A stretch of 64,000 nucleotides of DNA from JAYRZB01 sp041916675 (GTDB lineage: Bacteria > Pseudomonadota > Alphaproteobacteria > Rhizobiales > Devosiaceae), in contig JAYRZB010000005.1 of NCBI GenBank assembly GCA_041916675.1, positions 186,001 through 250,000 on the forward strand, given 5' to 3'. Shown piece after piece: positions 48,963-57,487 of this stretch. Made by a program: the position numbers and the translations under genes. Numbering within the stretch: position 1 is the stretch's first letter; every line of letters begins with the position of its first letter. Below the pieces are notes generated by a model. The model was not told the DNA's origin, did no database searches, and was given only the letters and a program-made list of their open reading frames with translations.

Positions 48963-50120
48963 ATGAAATCCATTCTGAGAACTTCCGTGGCGCTTGGACT
49001 TGCCACCGTGTTCAGCGGCCAGGTGATGGCCCAGGAAATGCTGCAGTCCCTCGGGGCGGGCGAAGGCCAGGTGAGCATCGTCGCCTGGGCCGGCTACATC
49101 GAACGCGGCGAAACCGATCCGAACTATGACTGGGTGACCAAGTTCGAAGCCGATACCGGCTGCAAGGTCTCGGTCAAGACTGCTGCCACCTCGGATGAAA
49201 TGGTGGCGCTGATGAACGAAGGCGGATTCGATCTGGTGACGGCATCGGGCGATGCTTCGCTGCGCCTGATCGCGGGCAAGCGCGTGCAGCCAATCAACAC
49301 CGCGCTGATCCCGTCGTGGTCGACGATCGATGAGCGCCTGCAGAATGCCGCCTGGCACACGGTTGACGGCGTGCACTATGGCACCCCCTATGTCTGGGGC
49401 GCCAATGTTCTGATGTATAATACCGAAGTGTTTGGCGACACGCCGCCGACCAGCTGGAATGTGGTGTTCGAGAAGATGGACCTGCCCGACGGCAAGTCCA
49501 ACGAAGGGCGCGTGCAGGCCTATGACGGCCCGATCTATGTGGCCGACGCGGCGCTTTATCTGATGAAGCACAAGCCCGAGCTTGGCATTACCGACCCCTA
49601 TGCGCTGAACGAAGATCAGTACAAGGCAGCCCTCGACCTGCTGCGCACCCAGCGCACGCTGGTGGGCCGTTACTGGCACGACGCCTTTATCCAGATGGAT
49701 GACTTCAAGAATGAAGGCGTGGTGGCATCAGGCTCGTGGCCGTTCATGGTGAATGTGCTCAAGGCAGAAGGCGCGCCAGTGGCGTCGGTGTTCCCGGAGG
49801 AAGGCATTACCGGTTGGGCCGACACGACCATGCTGCATGCCGAATCCAAGAACCCCAACTGCGCCTATATGTGGATGGAGCACTCGCTTTCGGCCAAGGT
49901 GCAGGGCGACGTCTCGGCCTGGTTCGGCACCGTGCCGTCGGTTCCGGCAGCCTGTAAAGGCAACGAACTGCTGACCGACGAAGGCTGTTCGGCCAATGGC
50001 TATGACAACTTCGACAAGATCGCGTTCTGGCGTACGCCGGTAAGCCAGTGCGGCTCGGGCGAATGCGTGCCCTATTACCGCTGGGTTTCGGACTATGTGG
50101 GCGTGATCGGCGGCCGCTAA
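48963..50120 (+). CDS. ydcS: Putrescine/polyamine ABC transporter substrate-binding protein, YdcS-like
   Basis: Periplasmic binding protein of 385 residues (PotD/PotF family). The start at 48963 is set by GGGAG and by the signal peptide MKSILRTSVALGLATVFSGQVMA; an upstream in-frame extension is rejected. Features include QVSIVAWAGYIERGETDPNYDW, PYVWGANVLMYNTEVFG and ASGSWPFMVN. Four late cysteines (AACKG, EGCSANG, QCGSGEC) may pair. The gene order binding protein, ATPase, two permeases, aldehyde dehydrogenase equals ydcSTUVW of E. coli, pointing to putrescine. Confidence 0.85.
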   Translation: MKSILRTSVALGLATVFSGQVMAQEMLQSLGAGEGQVSIVAWAGYIERGETDPNYDWVTKFEADTGCKVSVKTAATSDEMVALMNEGGFDLVTASGDASLRLIAGKRVQPINTALIPSWSTIDERLQNAAWHTVDGVHYGTPYVWGANVLMYNTEVFGDTPPTSWNVVFEKMDLPDGKSNEGRVQAYDGPIYVADAALYLMKHKPELGITDPYALNEDQYKAALDLLRTQRTLVGRYWHDAFIQMDDFKNEGVVASGSWPFMVNVLKAEGAPVASVFPEEGITGWADTTMLHAESKNPNCAYMWMEHSLSAKVQGDVSAWFGTVPSVPAACKGNELLTDEGCSANGYDNFDKIAFWRTPVSQCGSGECVPYYRWVSDYVGVIGGR

Positions 50121-50126
50121 GTCCAT

Positions 50127-50155
50127 AAGGCGGGCGCTGCGAGCGCCCGCCTTTT
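50127..50155 (+). terminator. Strong terminator/attenuator inside the polyamine operon
   Basis: AAGGCGGGCGCT and AGCGCCCGCCTT form a perfect 12-base-pair stem over a GCG loop, followed by TTC, six bases after the binding-protein stop. The downstream transporter genes must be reached by read-through or by a separate promoter in 50156-50206. Confidence 0.8.
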
Positions 50156-50206
50156 CGATTGATTTCCAGAGTTCCGCCCGCGCGGTTCCAGCGTTAAGGC
50201 GATGCC

Positions 50207-51208
50207 ATGACAGCGGCCGTTTCACTCCAGAAGGTTTCCCGGCATTTTGGCGCGGTGCGCGCTATGGACGAGGTAGACCTTGAGATCGCTCCGGGCGAGT
50301 TTTTTGCCATGCTCGGCCCTTCGGGCTCCGGCAAGACCACATGCCTGCGGGTGATCGCCGGGTTTGAACAACCGACCTCCGGGCATCTCGAGATTTTCGG
50401 CGAAACCGCCGAGGGCGTGCCGCCCTATCGGCGCAATGTGAATACGGTGTTCCAGGACTATGCGCTGTTTCCGCACCTGAACGTGCTCGACAACGTTGCC
50501 TATTCGCTGATGCTGCGCAAAGTGCCAAAGGCCGAACGGCAGCGCGAGGCGGAAGCAGCGCTCGAACTGGTCAAGCTTTCTGGATATGGCCTGCGCAAGC
50601 CGGGGCAGCTTTCGGGTGGCCAAAGGCAGCGCGTGGCGCTGGCCCGGGCGCTGGTGAACAAGCCAAAGGTGCTGCTGCTTGATGAGCCGCTGGGTGCGCT
50701 GGACCTCAAGCTGCGCGAGAGCATGCAGGAGGAACTCAAGAGCCTGCAGCGCACGCTGGGCATCACGTTCATTTTTGTAACGCACGACCAGGGCGAGGCG
50801 CTTTCCATGGCTGACCGGGTCGCCGTGTTCAGCGATGGCAAGGTGATGCAGGTCGGGGCGCCCGAGGATATCTACCGCCGACCGAACACACGGTTCGTGG
50901 CTGACTTCGTCGGCTCATCGAACGTTTTGCCGCCCGACTTCGTGCAGGGCATGATCGGTGAAAAGCGCTGGGCCAGCCTGCGGCCTGAGGCGGTGCATGT
51001 GGTGCCGGCTGGACAGGGCGCCTCGTCGCTGACCGGTACGGTGACCGCGCGCAGCTATATGGGGGCGACAACGCGGCTAACCGTGGCGATCAAGGGTTCG
51101 GTGATCCATGCGGTCGTGCCCTCCGACGACAGCGTGCCGCGCGAGGGTGATGCGGTTGCCATCGGGTTTGCACGTGATGCCATCCACCTGATGGAGGCTG
51201 GCGAGTGA
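50207..51208 (+). CDS. ydcT: Putrescine ABC transporter ATP-binding protein, YdcT/PotA-like
   Basis: ATPase of 333 residues. Walker A GPSGSGKTT (about 39-47), Q-loop VFQDYALFPHL, signature LSGGQRQR (about 136), Walker B VLLLDEPLGALD (about 155), H-loop VTHDQGEAL; the C-terminal TOBE domain starts about 245 (SLRPEAVHVV). PotA-like family. The stop overlaps the GTG start of the next gene by four bases. Confidence 0.92.
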   Translation: MTAAVSLQKVSRHFGAVRAMDEVDLEIAPGEFFAMLGPSGSGKTTCLRVIAGFEQPTSGHLEIFGETAEGVPPYRRNVNTVFQDYALFPHLNVLDNVAYSLMLRKVPKAERQREAEAALELVKLSGYGLRKPGQLSGGQRQRVALARALVNKPKVLLLDEPLGALDLKLRESMQEELKSLQRTLGITFIFVTHDQGEALSMADRVAVFSDGKVMQVGAPEDIYRRPNTRFVADFVGSSNVLPPDFVQGMIGEKRWASLRPEAVHVVPAGQGASSLTGTVTARSYMGATTRLTVAIKGSVIHAVVPSDDSVPREGDAVAIGFARDAIHLMEAGE

Positions 51209-52164
51209 GCGCCGACACCCAGCAATCGGGCGCCATCCTGCCGCAACGGGGCGGGGTGATCGGTCATCTGTCGGATTTCTTCTGGCGTCGGCCGGGACTG
51301 CTGATTGCCGTGATGCTGGCCCCGCCGCTGATCTGGCTTGGCGTGGTCTATATCGGGTCGCTGCTGGCGCTGCTGGTGCAGAGTTTCTACGCCATCGATG
51401 AATTCTCCGGGCTGGTCGATCGCAGCCAGTTCACCCTCAAGACTTATGGCGAGCTGTTCCAGCCGCAGAATGTCGACATCATTGTGCGCACGGTGGTGAT
51501 GGCGACGCTGGTGACGCTGGCTTCGGCGGTTATTGCCTTTCCCATTGCCTATGTTGCGGCGCGCTATGCGCGGGGGAAGTGGAAGGCGCTGTTCTATCTG
51601 GGGGTGATGCTGCCGCTGTGGTCGAGCTACTTGGTAAAGATCTATGCGTGGAAGCTGATCCTGGCCAAGGAGGGGATCTTCAATTGGCTGTTCGAGCAGG
51701 CGCACCTGACCTGGCTGCTGGAAGCCTATCTGGCCATTCCGGTGATAGGGGGCAATTCGCTGTCGATCAGCTATACCGGCACCTTCATCGTCTTTGTCTA
51801 TGTGTGGATGCCCTACATGATCCTGCCGATCCAGGCGGCGATCGAGCGGGTGCCGGTCAACCTGATCGATGCTTCGTCAGACCTCGGAGCGAGCCCGGCC
51901 AAGACGTTCAGGCACGTGATCTTTCCGCTGGCGCTGCCGGGGATCATTGCCGGATCGATCTTCACTTTCTCGCTGACGCTGGGGGACTACATCATTCCCC
52001 AGATCATTGGCTCGTCGCGGTTCTTCATCGGGCAGGCGGTCTATTCGCACCAGGGCACGGCGGGCAATATTCCGTTGGCGGCGGCCTTCACCGTTGTGCC
52101 CATCGTGATCATGGGGGTCTATCTGTGGATGGCCAAGAAGCAGGGGGCGTTCGATGCGCTCTGA
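51205..52164 (+). CDS. ydcU: Putrescine ABC transporter permease, YdcU/PotB-like
   Basis: Permease of 319 residues starting at GTG, with GGAGG six bases ahead. About six hydrophobic segments; the EAA loop is LIDASSDLGASPAKTFRHVIFPLALPG (about 224-250). It overlaps ydcT by four bases and ydcV by eleven. It would pair with YdcV to form the inner-membrane channel. Confidence 0.9.
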   Translation: MSADTQQSGAILPQRGGVIGHLSDFFWRRPGLLIAVMLAPPLIWLGVVYIGSLLALLVQSFYAIDEFSGLVDRSQFTLKTYGELFQPQNVDIIVRTVVMATLVTLASAVIAFPIAYVAARYARGKWKALFYLGVMLPLWSSYLVKIYAWKLILAKEGIFNWLFEQAHLTWLLEAYLAIPVIGGNSLSISYTGTFIVFVYVWMPYMILPIQAAIERVPVNLIDASSDLGASPAKTFRHVIFPLALPGIIAGSIFTFSLTLGDYIIPQIIGSSRFFIGQAVYSHQGTAGNIPLAAAFTVVPIVIMGVYLWMAKKQGAFDAL

Positions 52165-52966
52165 TGCTCCACGCACGCCATGGCCACTCAAGATCGCCGC
52201 CGGGGCGGGCATGCTGTTCATGCTGGCGCCACTGGCCCTGATCTTTCTTTATGCGTTCTCAACCGAGGAGCGCACCTATCAATGGCCGCCGCCGGGGCTG
52301 ACGCTGAAATGGTTCGAGGCGGCATGGAACCGGCCCGATGTGTGGCAGGCCCTGACGCTATCGGTGCAGGTGGCGGCAATCTCGACGGTGATTGCGCTGG
52401 TTCTCGGAACACTGTGCGCGGCCGCGGTTTCGGGCGGGAAGTTCTTCGGGCGCGAGAGCATTTCGCTGCTGGTGATCCTGCCGATTGCCCTGCCGGGGAT
52501 CATTACCGGCATTGCCTTGCGCTCGGCGTTCTCGTTGGCTGAAATCCCGTTCTCGTTCTGGACGATCGTTCTGGGGCACGCCACGTTCTGCGTGGTGGTG
52601 GTTTATAACAACGCCGTGGCCCGGTTCCGGCGGTTGCATGGCTCCCTGATCGAAGCCTCCATGGACCTCGGGGCCAACAGCTTCCAGACGTTCCGATATG
52701 TGATCCTGCCCAATCTGGGTACGGCGCTGCTGGCGGGCGGCATGCTGGCCTTTGCGCTGTCGTTTGACGAAGTGATCGTGACGACCTTCACCTCGGGCCA
52801 GCAGCAGACACTGCCGATCTGGATGCTCGAGGAACTGGTGCGGCCGCGCCAGCGCCCGGTGACCAATGTGGTGGCCATGGTGGTGGTGATCGTCACCTTC
52901 ATTCCCATCCTCCTCGCATTCTATCTCACCCGGGACGGCGACCAGGTTGCCGGTGCGGGCAAATAG
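52154..52966 (+). CDS. ydcV: Putrescine ABC transporter permease, YdcV/PotC-like
   Basis: Permease of 270 residues. EAA loop LIEASMDLGANSFQTFRYVILPNLGTA (about 163-189), and typical PotC motifs such as SFDEVIVTTFTSG (about 204). The ATG lies inside the end of ydcU (11-base overlap). The next gene, an aldehyde dehydrogenase, starts 42 bases later on the same strand. Confidence 0.9.
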   Translation: MRSDAPRTPWPLKIAAGAGMLFMLAPLALIFLYAFSTEERTYQWPPPGLTLKWFEAAWNRPDVWQALTLSVQVAAISTVIALVLGTLCAAAVSGGKFFGRESISLLVILPIALPGIITGIALRSAFSLAEIPFSFWTIVLGHATFCVVVVYNNAVARFRRLHGSLIEASMDLGANSFQTFRYVILPNLGTALLAGGMLAFALSFDEVIVTTFTSGQQQTLPIWMLEELVRPRQRPVTNVVAMVVVIVTFIPILLAFYLTRDGDQVAGAGK

Positions 52967-53008
52967 GCTATGGCCTGAACAACACGAACGACTATCGGGA
53001 GTAGGCAA

Positions 53009-54436
53009 ATGGACACTGCAATGCTGATCGGATCGCGCTTCGAGGCGGGTACCGAGACCGAGGAGCAGATACTCAACCCCAAGAACGGCGAGCTGATCCT
53101 TGGGCTGCCCGAGGCCTCGCTGGGGCAGATCGATGCGGCTGTCGATGCCGCCGAGGGCGCGTTCAAAAGCTGGTCGCGCACGACGCCGGGCCAGCGCTCG
53201 AACTACCTCTTGCAGATCGCGGCAGCGATTGAGGCGGATGCTGCGGGCTTTGCCGCGCTTGAAGCGCTCAACTGCGGCAAGCCGATCAATGCGGTGCTCA
53301 ACGATGAAATCCCTGCGATTGTGGACTGCTGGCGCTTCTTTGCCGGGGCGGTGCGATCGATGCATGGCACGGTGGCCGGTGAATATTTGCCGGGCCATAC
53401 CTCGATGATCCGGCGCGACCCGATCGGCATCGTTGGTTCGATTGCGCCCTGGAACTACCCATTGATGATGATGGCCTGGAAACTGGCCCCGGCGATTGCA
53501 GGCGGCAATACGGTGGTGTTCAAGCCATCGGAACAGACCCCACTGACAGCGCTGAAAATGGCCAAGGTGATGGCCGATATCCTGCCCGAAGGCGTGGTGA
53601 ACGTAGTGCTGGGGCGTGGGGAAAGCGTGGGCAATGCGCTGATCAACCACCCCAAGATCAACATGATTTCGATCACGGGCGATGTGGCGACCGGCAAGAA
53701 GGTGCTGCAGGCGGCGGCCAAATCGGTCAAGCGCACGCATCTCGAACTGGGCGGCAAGGCGCCGGTGATCGTGTTCGACGATGCCGATGTCGAGGCGGTG
53801 GTGAACGGGCTGCGGGCCTTCGGCTTCTACAATGCCGGGCAGGATTGCACCGCCGCCTGTCGGATTTATGCCGGGCCCAAGATTCACGACAATCTGGTGG
53901 CTGAACTGACCGCGGCGGTTTCCACGATCCGCTTCAACCAGCAGGACGACACCCAGAACGAGATCGGGCCGCTGATTTCGAAACGCCAGCGTGACCGGGT
54001 GGCAAGCTTTGTCGAGCGGGCATCGGAAATGCCGCATATCCAGATCACCACCGGCGGCAACATGTCGGGTGAGAAGGGCTTTTTCTATGAGCCGACCGTG
54101 ATTGCAGGCGCGCGGCAGGACGACGAAATCGTGCGGCGGGAAGTGTTTGGGCCGGTGGTGTCGGTGACCCGGTTCACCGATCCCGATGATGCAGTGGCGT
54201 GGGCCAATGACAGCGACTATGGGCTGGCATCATCGGTTTGGACCAGGGATATTTCCAAGGCGATGAATACCGCAGCGCGGCTGCAATATGGCTGCACCTG
54301 GATCAACACCCACTTCATGCTGGTCAACGAGATGCCGCATGGCGGGCTCAAACAATCGGGCTATGGCAAGGACATGAGCGTCTATGCGCTTGAGGACTAT
54401 ACCGCCGTCCGCCACGTGATGATCAACCACGGTTGA
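53009..54436 (+). CDS. ydcW: Gamma-aminobutyraldehyde dehydrogenase (YdcW/PatD-like)
   Basis: NAD-dependent aldehyde dehydrogenase of 475 residues. Visible are the N-ligand IAPWNYPLMMMAWKLAPAIAGGN (about 147-169), the catalytic Glu in LELGGKAP (about 247), the catalytic Cys in NAGQDCTAACRIY (about 281-286) and the C-terminal PHGGLKQSGYGKD. GQDC rather than GQxC/T suits aminoaldehyde members. It would oxidise 4-aminobutanal, from putrescine transamination, to GABA. The transaminase is not in this window. Operon context with a polyamine importer supports the assignment. Confidence 0.85.
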   Translation: MDTAMLIGSRFEAGTETEEQILNPKNGELILGLPEASLGQIDAAVDAAEGAFKSWSRTTPGQRSNYLLQIAAAIEADAAGFAALEALNCGKPINAVLNDEIPAIVDCWRFFAGAVRSMHGTVAGEYLPGHTSMIRRDPIGIVGSIAPWNYPLMMMAWKLAPAIAGGNTVVFKPSEQTPLTALKMAKVMADILPEGVVNVVLGRGESVGNALINHPKINMISITGDVATGKKVLQAAAKSVKRTHLELGGKAPVIVFDDADVEAVVNGLRAFGFYNAGQDCTAACRIYAGPKIHDNLVAELTAAVSTIRFNQQDDTQNEIGPLISKRQRDRVASFVERASEMPHIQITTGGNMSGEKGFFYEPTVIAGARQDDEIVRREVFGPVVSVTRFTDPDDAVAWANDSDYGLASSVWTRDISKAMNTAARLQYGCTWINTHFMLVNEMPHGGLKQSGYGKDMSVYALEDYTAVRHVMINHG

Positions 54437-54443
54437 GGCCCGC

Positions 54444-54465
54444 GGCCCCGCCCGGGGGCGGGGCC
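54444..54465. terminator. Hairpin between convergent ydcW-like and small membrane protein genes
   Basis: GGCCCCGCCC and GGGCGGGGCC form a perfect 10-base-pair stem over two bases just after the dehydrogenase stop. There is no clear T tract on either side, so termination is probable but not certain. Confidence 0.5.
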
Positions 54466-54472
54466 GTTCCGC

Positions 54473-54679
54473 TTAGTTGCTGCGCCGCCGGGCCATATAG
54501 GGCTGGAAGAACATGTAGAGCCCGCTGGCCATCAACAGGAAAAGCGGCAGCAGGGGCAGGTAGGTCAGCACCATAATTTGTTGCCCGAACCCAAGGGCAA
54601 CGAAGTTGGCCGCGACGGTGAGGGTGAAAAAGATCGAGATCCAGCGGTGGCTCTGCCTGATCCATCTACCAAGGTTCAT
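54473..54679 (-). CDS. Small membrane protein
   Basis: A 68-residue protein with two hydrophobic helices (ISIFFTLTVAANFVALGFG and VLTYLPLLPLFLLMASGLYMFFQP) and basic ends (MNLGRWIRQSHR, MARRRSN). AGGAG stands seven bases before the ATG at 54679. It lies downstream of the SRPBCC gene by 23 bases and may be cotranscribed with it and the ArsR regulator. I recognise no characterised homologue. Confidence 0.75.
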   Translation of the reverse strand: MNLGRWIRQSHRWISIFFTLTVAANFVALGFGQQIMVLTYLPLLPLFLLMASGLYMFFQPYMARRRSN

Positions 54680-54702
54680 CAATAACTCCTGTGTTTTTCA
54701 GC

Positions 54703-55107
54703 TCACCCCTCGCGGGCGACGACCTGTTCGAGATTGGCGAGGAACTGGGCCCAACCGGCCTTGGCGCCGCCATAGGCCTGGGCCTGATCCTTGCGGAAGC
54801 CGGACTGTTCCATGCGCAGATGCGTGCCGGTATGCTGCGGGGTGAGGGTGAAGGTGACCACACTATCGAGCCCATAGGCTGACCAGGTGTAGGACAGCGA
54901 GGTGGGAGGATCGATGGCCAGGACCTTGCAATCGACGGCGCCCCAATCGGCGGTAAATCTGAACTCATGCCCGACCACGGGCGCGAAATCGCTCTTCATC
55001 AACCAGTCGGCAAGCAGGTGCGGCTGGGTGAGGGCGCGCCAGATCTTTTCGGGCGGGTAGGGAATCTGCCGCTCGACAATGGCGGTGCGGGTTGCCGTAT
55101 CGGTCAT
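54703..55107 (-). CDS. SRPBCC (AHSA1-like) domain protein
   Basis: A 134-residue single-domain protein of the START/SRPBCC fold: ERQIPYPPEKIWRALTQPHLLADWLM at the N-terminus and GGAKAGWAQFLANLEQVV at the C-terminus are the AHSA1/CalC pattern. It overlaps the ArsR regulator upstream by four bases (55104-55107), an arrangement often seen for SRPBCC-ArsR pairs. It may bind a hydrophobic ligand; the function is not known. Confidence 0.85.
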   Translation of the reverse strand: MTDTATRTAIVERQIPYPPEKIWRALTQPHLLADWLMKSDFAPVVGHEFRFTADWGAVDCKVLAIDPPTSLSYTWSAYGLDSVVTFTLTPQHTGTHLRMEQSGFRKDQAQAYGGAKAGWAQFLANLEQVVAREG

Positions 55108-55427
55108 TGGTCCATCCTCTTAAGAAGGTCTTCAAGATCATCAAATCGATGCTGCCAGAACGCCGTCATCTGCCCGGCCCAGTCGGCGAGTGGGCGCAGG
55201 GCTTCGGGGCGGGCGCTGTAGTGGGTCTGGCGCCCTTCCGGGCGATCAATCACCAGCCCAGCCTGCCTGAGGACGCCAAGATGTTTCGAAACCACCGGCT
55301 GGGATACGCCGGCGCCCGCCGTCAGAGCCCCGACGGTCTTTTCGCCCTCCCGGCAGAGCTGCTCGAAAATGGCCCTCCTTGTGGGGTCGGCGAGCGACCT
55401 GAAGAGAACATCCTGCGTGGTGGTCAT
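55104..55427 (-). CDS. ArsR family transcriptional regulator
   Basis: A 107-residue winged-HTH repressor: LFRSLADPTRRAIFEQLCREGEKTVGALTAGAGVSQPVVSKHLGVLRQAGLV, then RQTHYSARPEALRPLADW. The metal-binding CxC motif of arsenic/zinc sensors is missing, so it is of the metal-independent, ligand-unknown SRPBCC-linked group. It is first in the operon and probably represses it through the palindromes at 55443-55477. Confidence 0.9.
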   Translation of the reverse strand: MTTTQDVLFRSLADPTRRAIFEQLCREGEKTVGALTAGAGVSQPVVSKHLGVLRQAGLVIDRPEGRQTHYSARPEALRPLADWAGQMTAFWQHRFDDLEDLLKRMDQ

Positions 55428-55442
55428 AAAATCATACCCAAA

Positions 55443-55477
55443 TGGCTATGAATTTATCCATAGCCAATCAGCTATGG
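55443..55477. promoter_or_regulatory. Candidate ArsR operator
   Basis: TGGCTATG (55443-55450) and CATAGCCA (55459-55466) form a perfect inverted repeat with an 8-base spacer. A third half-site (AGCTATGG, from 55470) pairs with ATAGC at 55460. The sites lie 15 bases upstream of the arsR start. Confidence 0.65.
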
Positions 55478-55498
55478 GTGAGTCAAGCCGATGGGATC

Positions 55499-56455
55499 TC
55501 AGCCGGCCAGAATGGCTTCGGCGGTCTGTTCGTCGGTGATCAGCCCATTGACGAGGCGGCGATTGAGCGCACCGCGAATGCCGGGCAGTTTGCGCTCGCC
55601 CTTGGCCAGCGCCACCACAAGGGAGGTTTCGCGTGAGGGCAGCGGCGCGCTGACCACGCGCTCGTTGGTCAACCCCTCGATCAGGCGGCCCTCGGTATCG
55701 TAGGTCCAGCCGCAGATTTCGCCGACTGCGCCGGCTTTCTGTAGCGCTTTGAGCTCAGGTTCGCTGACGAAGCCATCGAGATAGAGCGGGGCTTGCGGAC
55801 CGAGATCACCAATGCCGACGAAGGTGATGTGGGCATGGCTGGCAAGAGTGATGGTATCGCGGATGGTGGCTTGCCGATGCAGGATTTCGCGCTCCGCGGC
55901 GCTCGATGCGATCACCGGCACCGGCATGGGGAAACTGCGCGCCTTGACCTTGTCGGCGATGGAAAAGATCACGTTGTAGACGGCGGCCGAGCCGTCGGGC
56001 GCGATGGAGCCGGTCAGCGACACAATCTTGTGCTGCGGGCAATCCATCGGTGTGAGCTGTTCGATGGCGGCCTTCAGCGTGCGGCCGGTGCCCAGCGCCA
56101 TGACGACCGGTTCGGCGGAGCTGAGCCGACGCTCTATTTCGGCAGCGGCGGCCTGGGCAATGCCCATGGTTGTGGACGGGCTGGAGGGGTCGGACGGAAC
56201 GACTTCGACCAGATCGAGCGCGTAGCGGGCCTTGAGCTGGGCGGCCAATTCCATGCAGCGCCCGATTGGGTGGTCGAGCCGGACCTTGATCAGGCCCTCG
56301 GCCACCGAGAGCGACACAAGGCGCTGGGCTGACTGGCGGGAAATACCAAGCTTGCTGGCAATCTCTTCCTGCGTATTGCCGGCGACATAATAGAGCCAGC
56401 CGGCGCGGGCGGCATCGTCGAGCCTTGTGGCGGAGCCGTCTTGCCTTGGCGCCAT
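55499..56455 (-). CDS. SorC/DeoR-type sugar-binding transcriptional regulator
   Basis: Regulator of 318 residues. The N-terminal HTH is AGWLYYVAGNTQEEIASKLGISRQSAQRLVSLSVAEGLI (about 18-56), followed by the SorC effector domain with VMALGTGRTLKAAIEQL (about 118) and VGIGDLG. It resembles regulators of polyol or sugar uptake. It has no divergent partner, since the adjacent genes read the same way, so its target could be elsewhere or the ABC operon at 57.5-61.4 kb. Confidence 0.85.
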   Translation of the reverse strand: MAPRQDGSATRLDDAARAGWLYYVAGNTQEEIASKLGISRQSAQRLVSLSVAEGLIKVRLDHPIGRCMELAAQLKARYALDLVEVVPSDPSSPSTTMGIAQAAAAEIERRLSSAEPVVMALGTGRTLKAAIEQLTPMDCPQHKIVSLTGSIAPDGSAAVYNVIFSIADKVKARSFPMPVPVIASSAAEREILHRQATIRDTITLASHAHITFVGIGDLGPQAPLYLDGFVSEPELKALQKAGAVGEICGWTYDTEGRLIEGLTNERVVSAPLPSRETSLVVALAKGERKLPGIRGALNRRLVNGLITDEQTAEAILAG

Positions 56456-56566
56456 GCTGCTATATTCCCCCGCAGGACCGCCGCTGGTCCGAGTGTCATC
56501 AGAATGCGCCGGATAATCCTTGAATGGGGCCCGGGCTGCAAGGGAATTTGAGGGATTTCCGCCCCG

Positions 56567-57409
56567 TCAGGCGGACCCGGTCGCGATCTCGGTATCCGGA
56601 CGACCGCCCCATTCGGTCCAGGAACCATCGTAGACGGCAACGTCTCTGGCCCCTGCAACCTGCAGCGCCAACGAGACAGCGCAGGCGGTGATGCCAGAGC
56701 CGCAACTGGTGATGATCGGCTTGGTCAGATCGAGGCCGGTCGCCTCAAACTGGGCCCGCAACTCGTCCGCAGACTTGATCAGTCCGTTGCGATGCAGCGT
56801 GCCGATGGGGGTGCTGACACTACCTGGGATATGCCCGGAGCGCAGACCGGGCCGGGGCTCGGGCTCCTCGCCGGTGAAGCGGCCAAATGAGCGGGCATCG
56901 GCGATCTGTATGGAGCGGGCGCGGGAATGGGCCGCGACGGTTTCGCGCCCGACGACCCGCTCGGGGTGGAAGGTGACATCGAAAGTCGCTGGTTTCGGTG
57001 CTGCGGGCCCGACGGCGAGCGGTCGACCTTCGGCGCGCCACTTCGGGCCGCCGCCATCGAGTACGCGCACACCATGCGCGCCCATGATGGTCAGGGTCCA
57101 CCAAACGCGCGGGGCCGACATGAAACCGGTTTCATCATAGACGATGATGGTTTTGTCGGCGGACAGGCCCAGGGCTCCGGCGGCCTTGGCAAAGGCATCG
57201 GGGGTGGGCAGCATGTGGGGCAGGTCGGTGTCGTGATCGGCGATGGCATCGATATCGAAGAAAACCGCACCCGGAATGTGACCAGCGAGGAATTCGGCCC
57301 TGGGATCGCGCCCGGTCTGTGGCATGTGCCAGCTGGCATCGACCACCAGAACATCCGGATCAGAGAGGTGATCGGCCAGCCATTGGGTGGAAACGAACCA
57401 TTTCGACAT
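56567..57409 (-). CDS. sseA: 3-mercaptopyruvate sulfurtransferase (tandem rhodanese)
   Basis: A 280-residue protein with two rhodanese domains: an inactive N-terminal one (VVDASWHMP... HIPGAVFFDIDAI) and an active C-terminal one with C236 in SCGSGITACA. CGSGIT is the mercaptopyruvate-type active loop (CGSGVT); thiosulfate-type enzymes carry CRKGV(T/S). It transfers sulfur from 3-mercaptopyruvate to thiols or cyanide. It lies 78 bases after the ABC transporter ATPase gene and may be in the same transcript. Confidence 0.92.
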   Translation of the reverse strand: MSKWFVSTQWLADHLSDPDVLVVDASWHMPQTGRDPRAEFLAGHIPGAVFFDIDAIADHDTDLPHMLPTPDAFAKAAGALGLSADKTIIVYDETGFMSAPRVWWTLTIMGAHGVRVLDGGGPKWRAEGRPLAVGPAAPKPATFDVTFHPERVVGRETVAAHSRARSIQIADARSFGRFTGEEPEPRPGLRSGHIPGSVSTPIGTLHRNGLIKSADELRAQFEATGLDLTKPIITSCGSGITACAVSLALQVAGARDVAVYDGSWTEWGGRPDTEIATGSA

Positions 57410-57487
57410 TGGGGCCTCGCTGAAAGACGTCGGCGGCGCACCGAGTGGAGCACCGCCGAATAGATAGCAGGGAAGACAGCCGGATCG

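Noticed and set aside
52358..54037. 559-codon frame antisense to ydcV and the aldehyde dehydrogenase
   Set aside because: Spans the ends of two real genes; rich in His/Arg/Gln as typical for a shadow frame.
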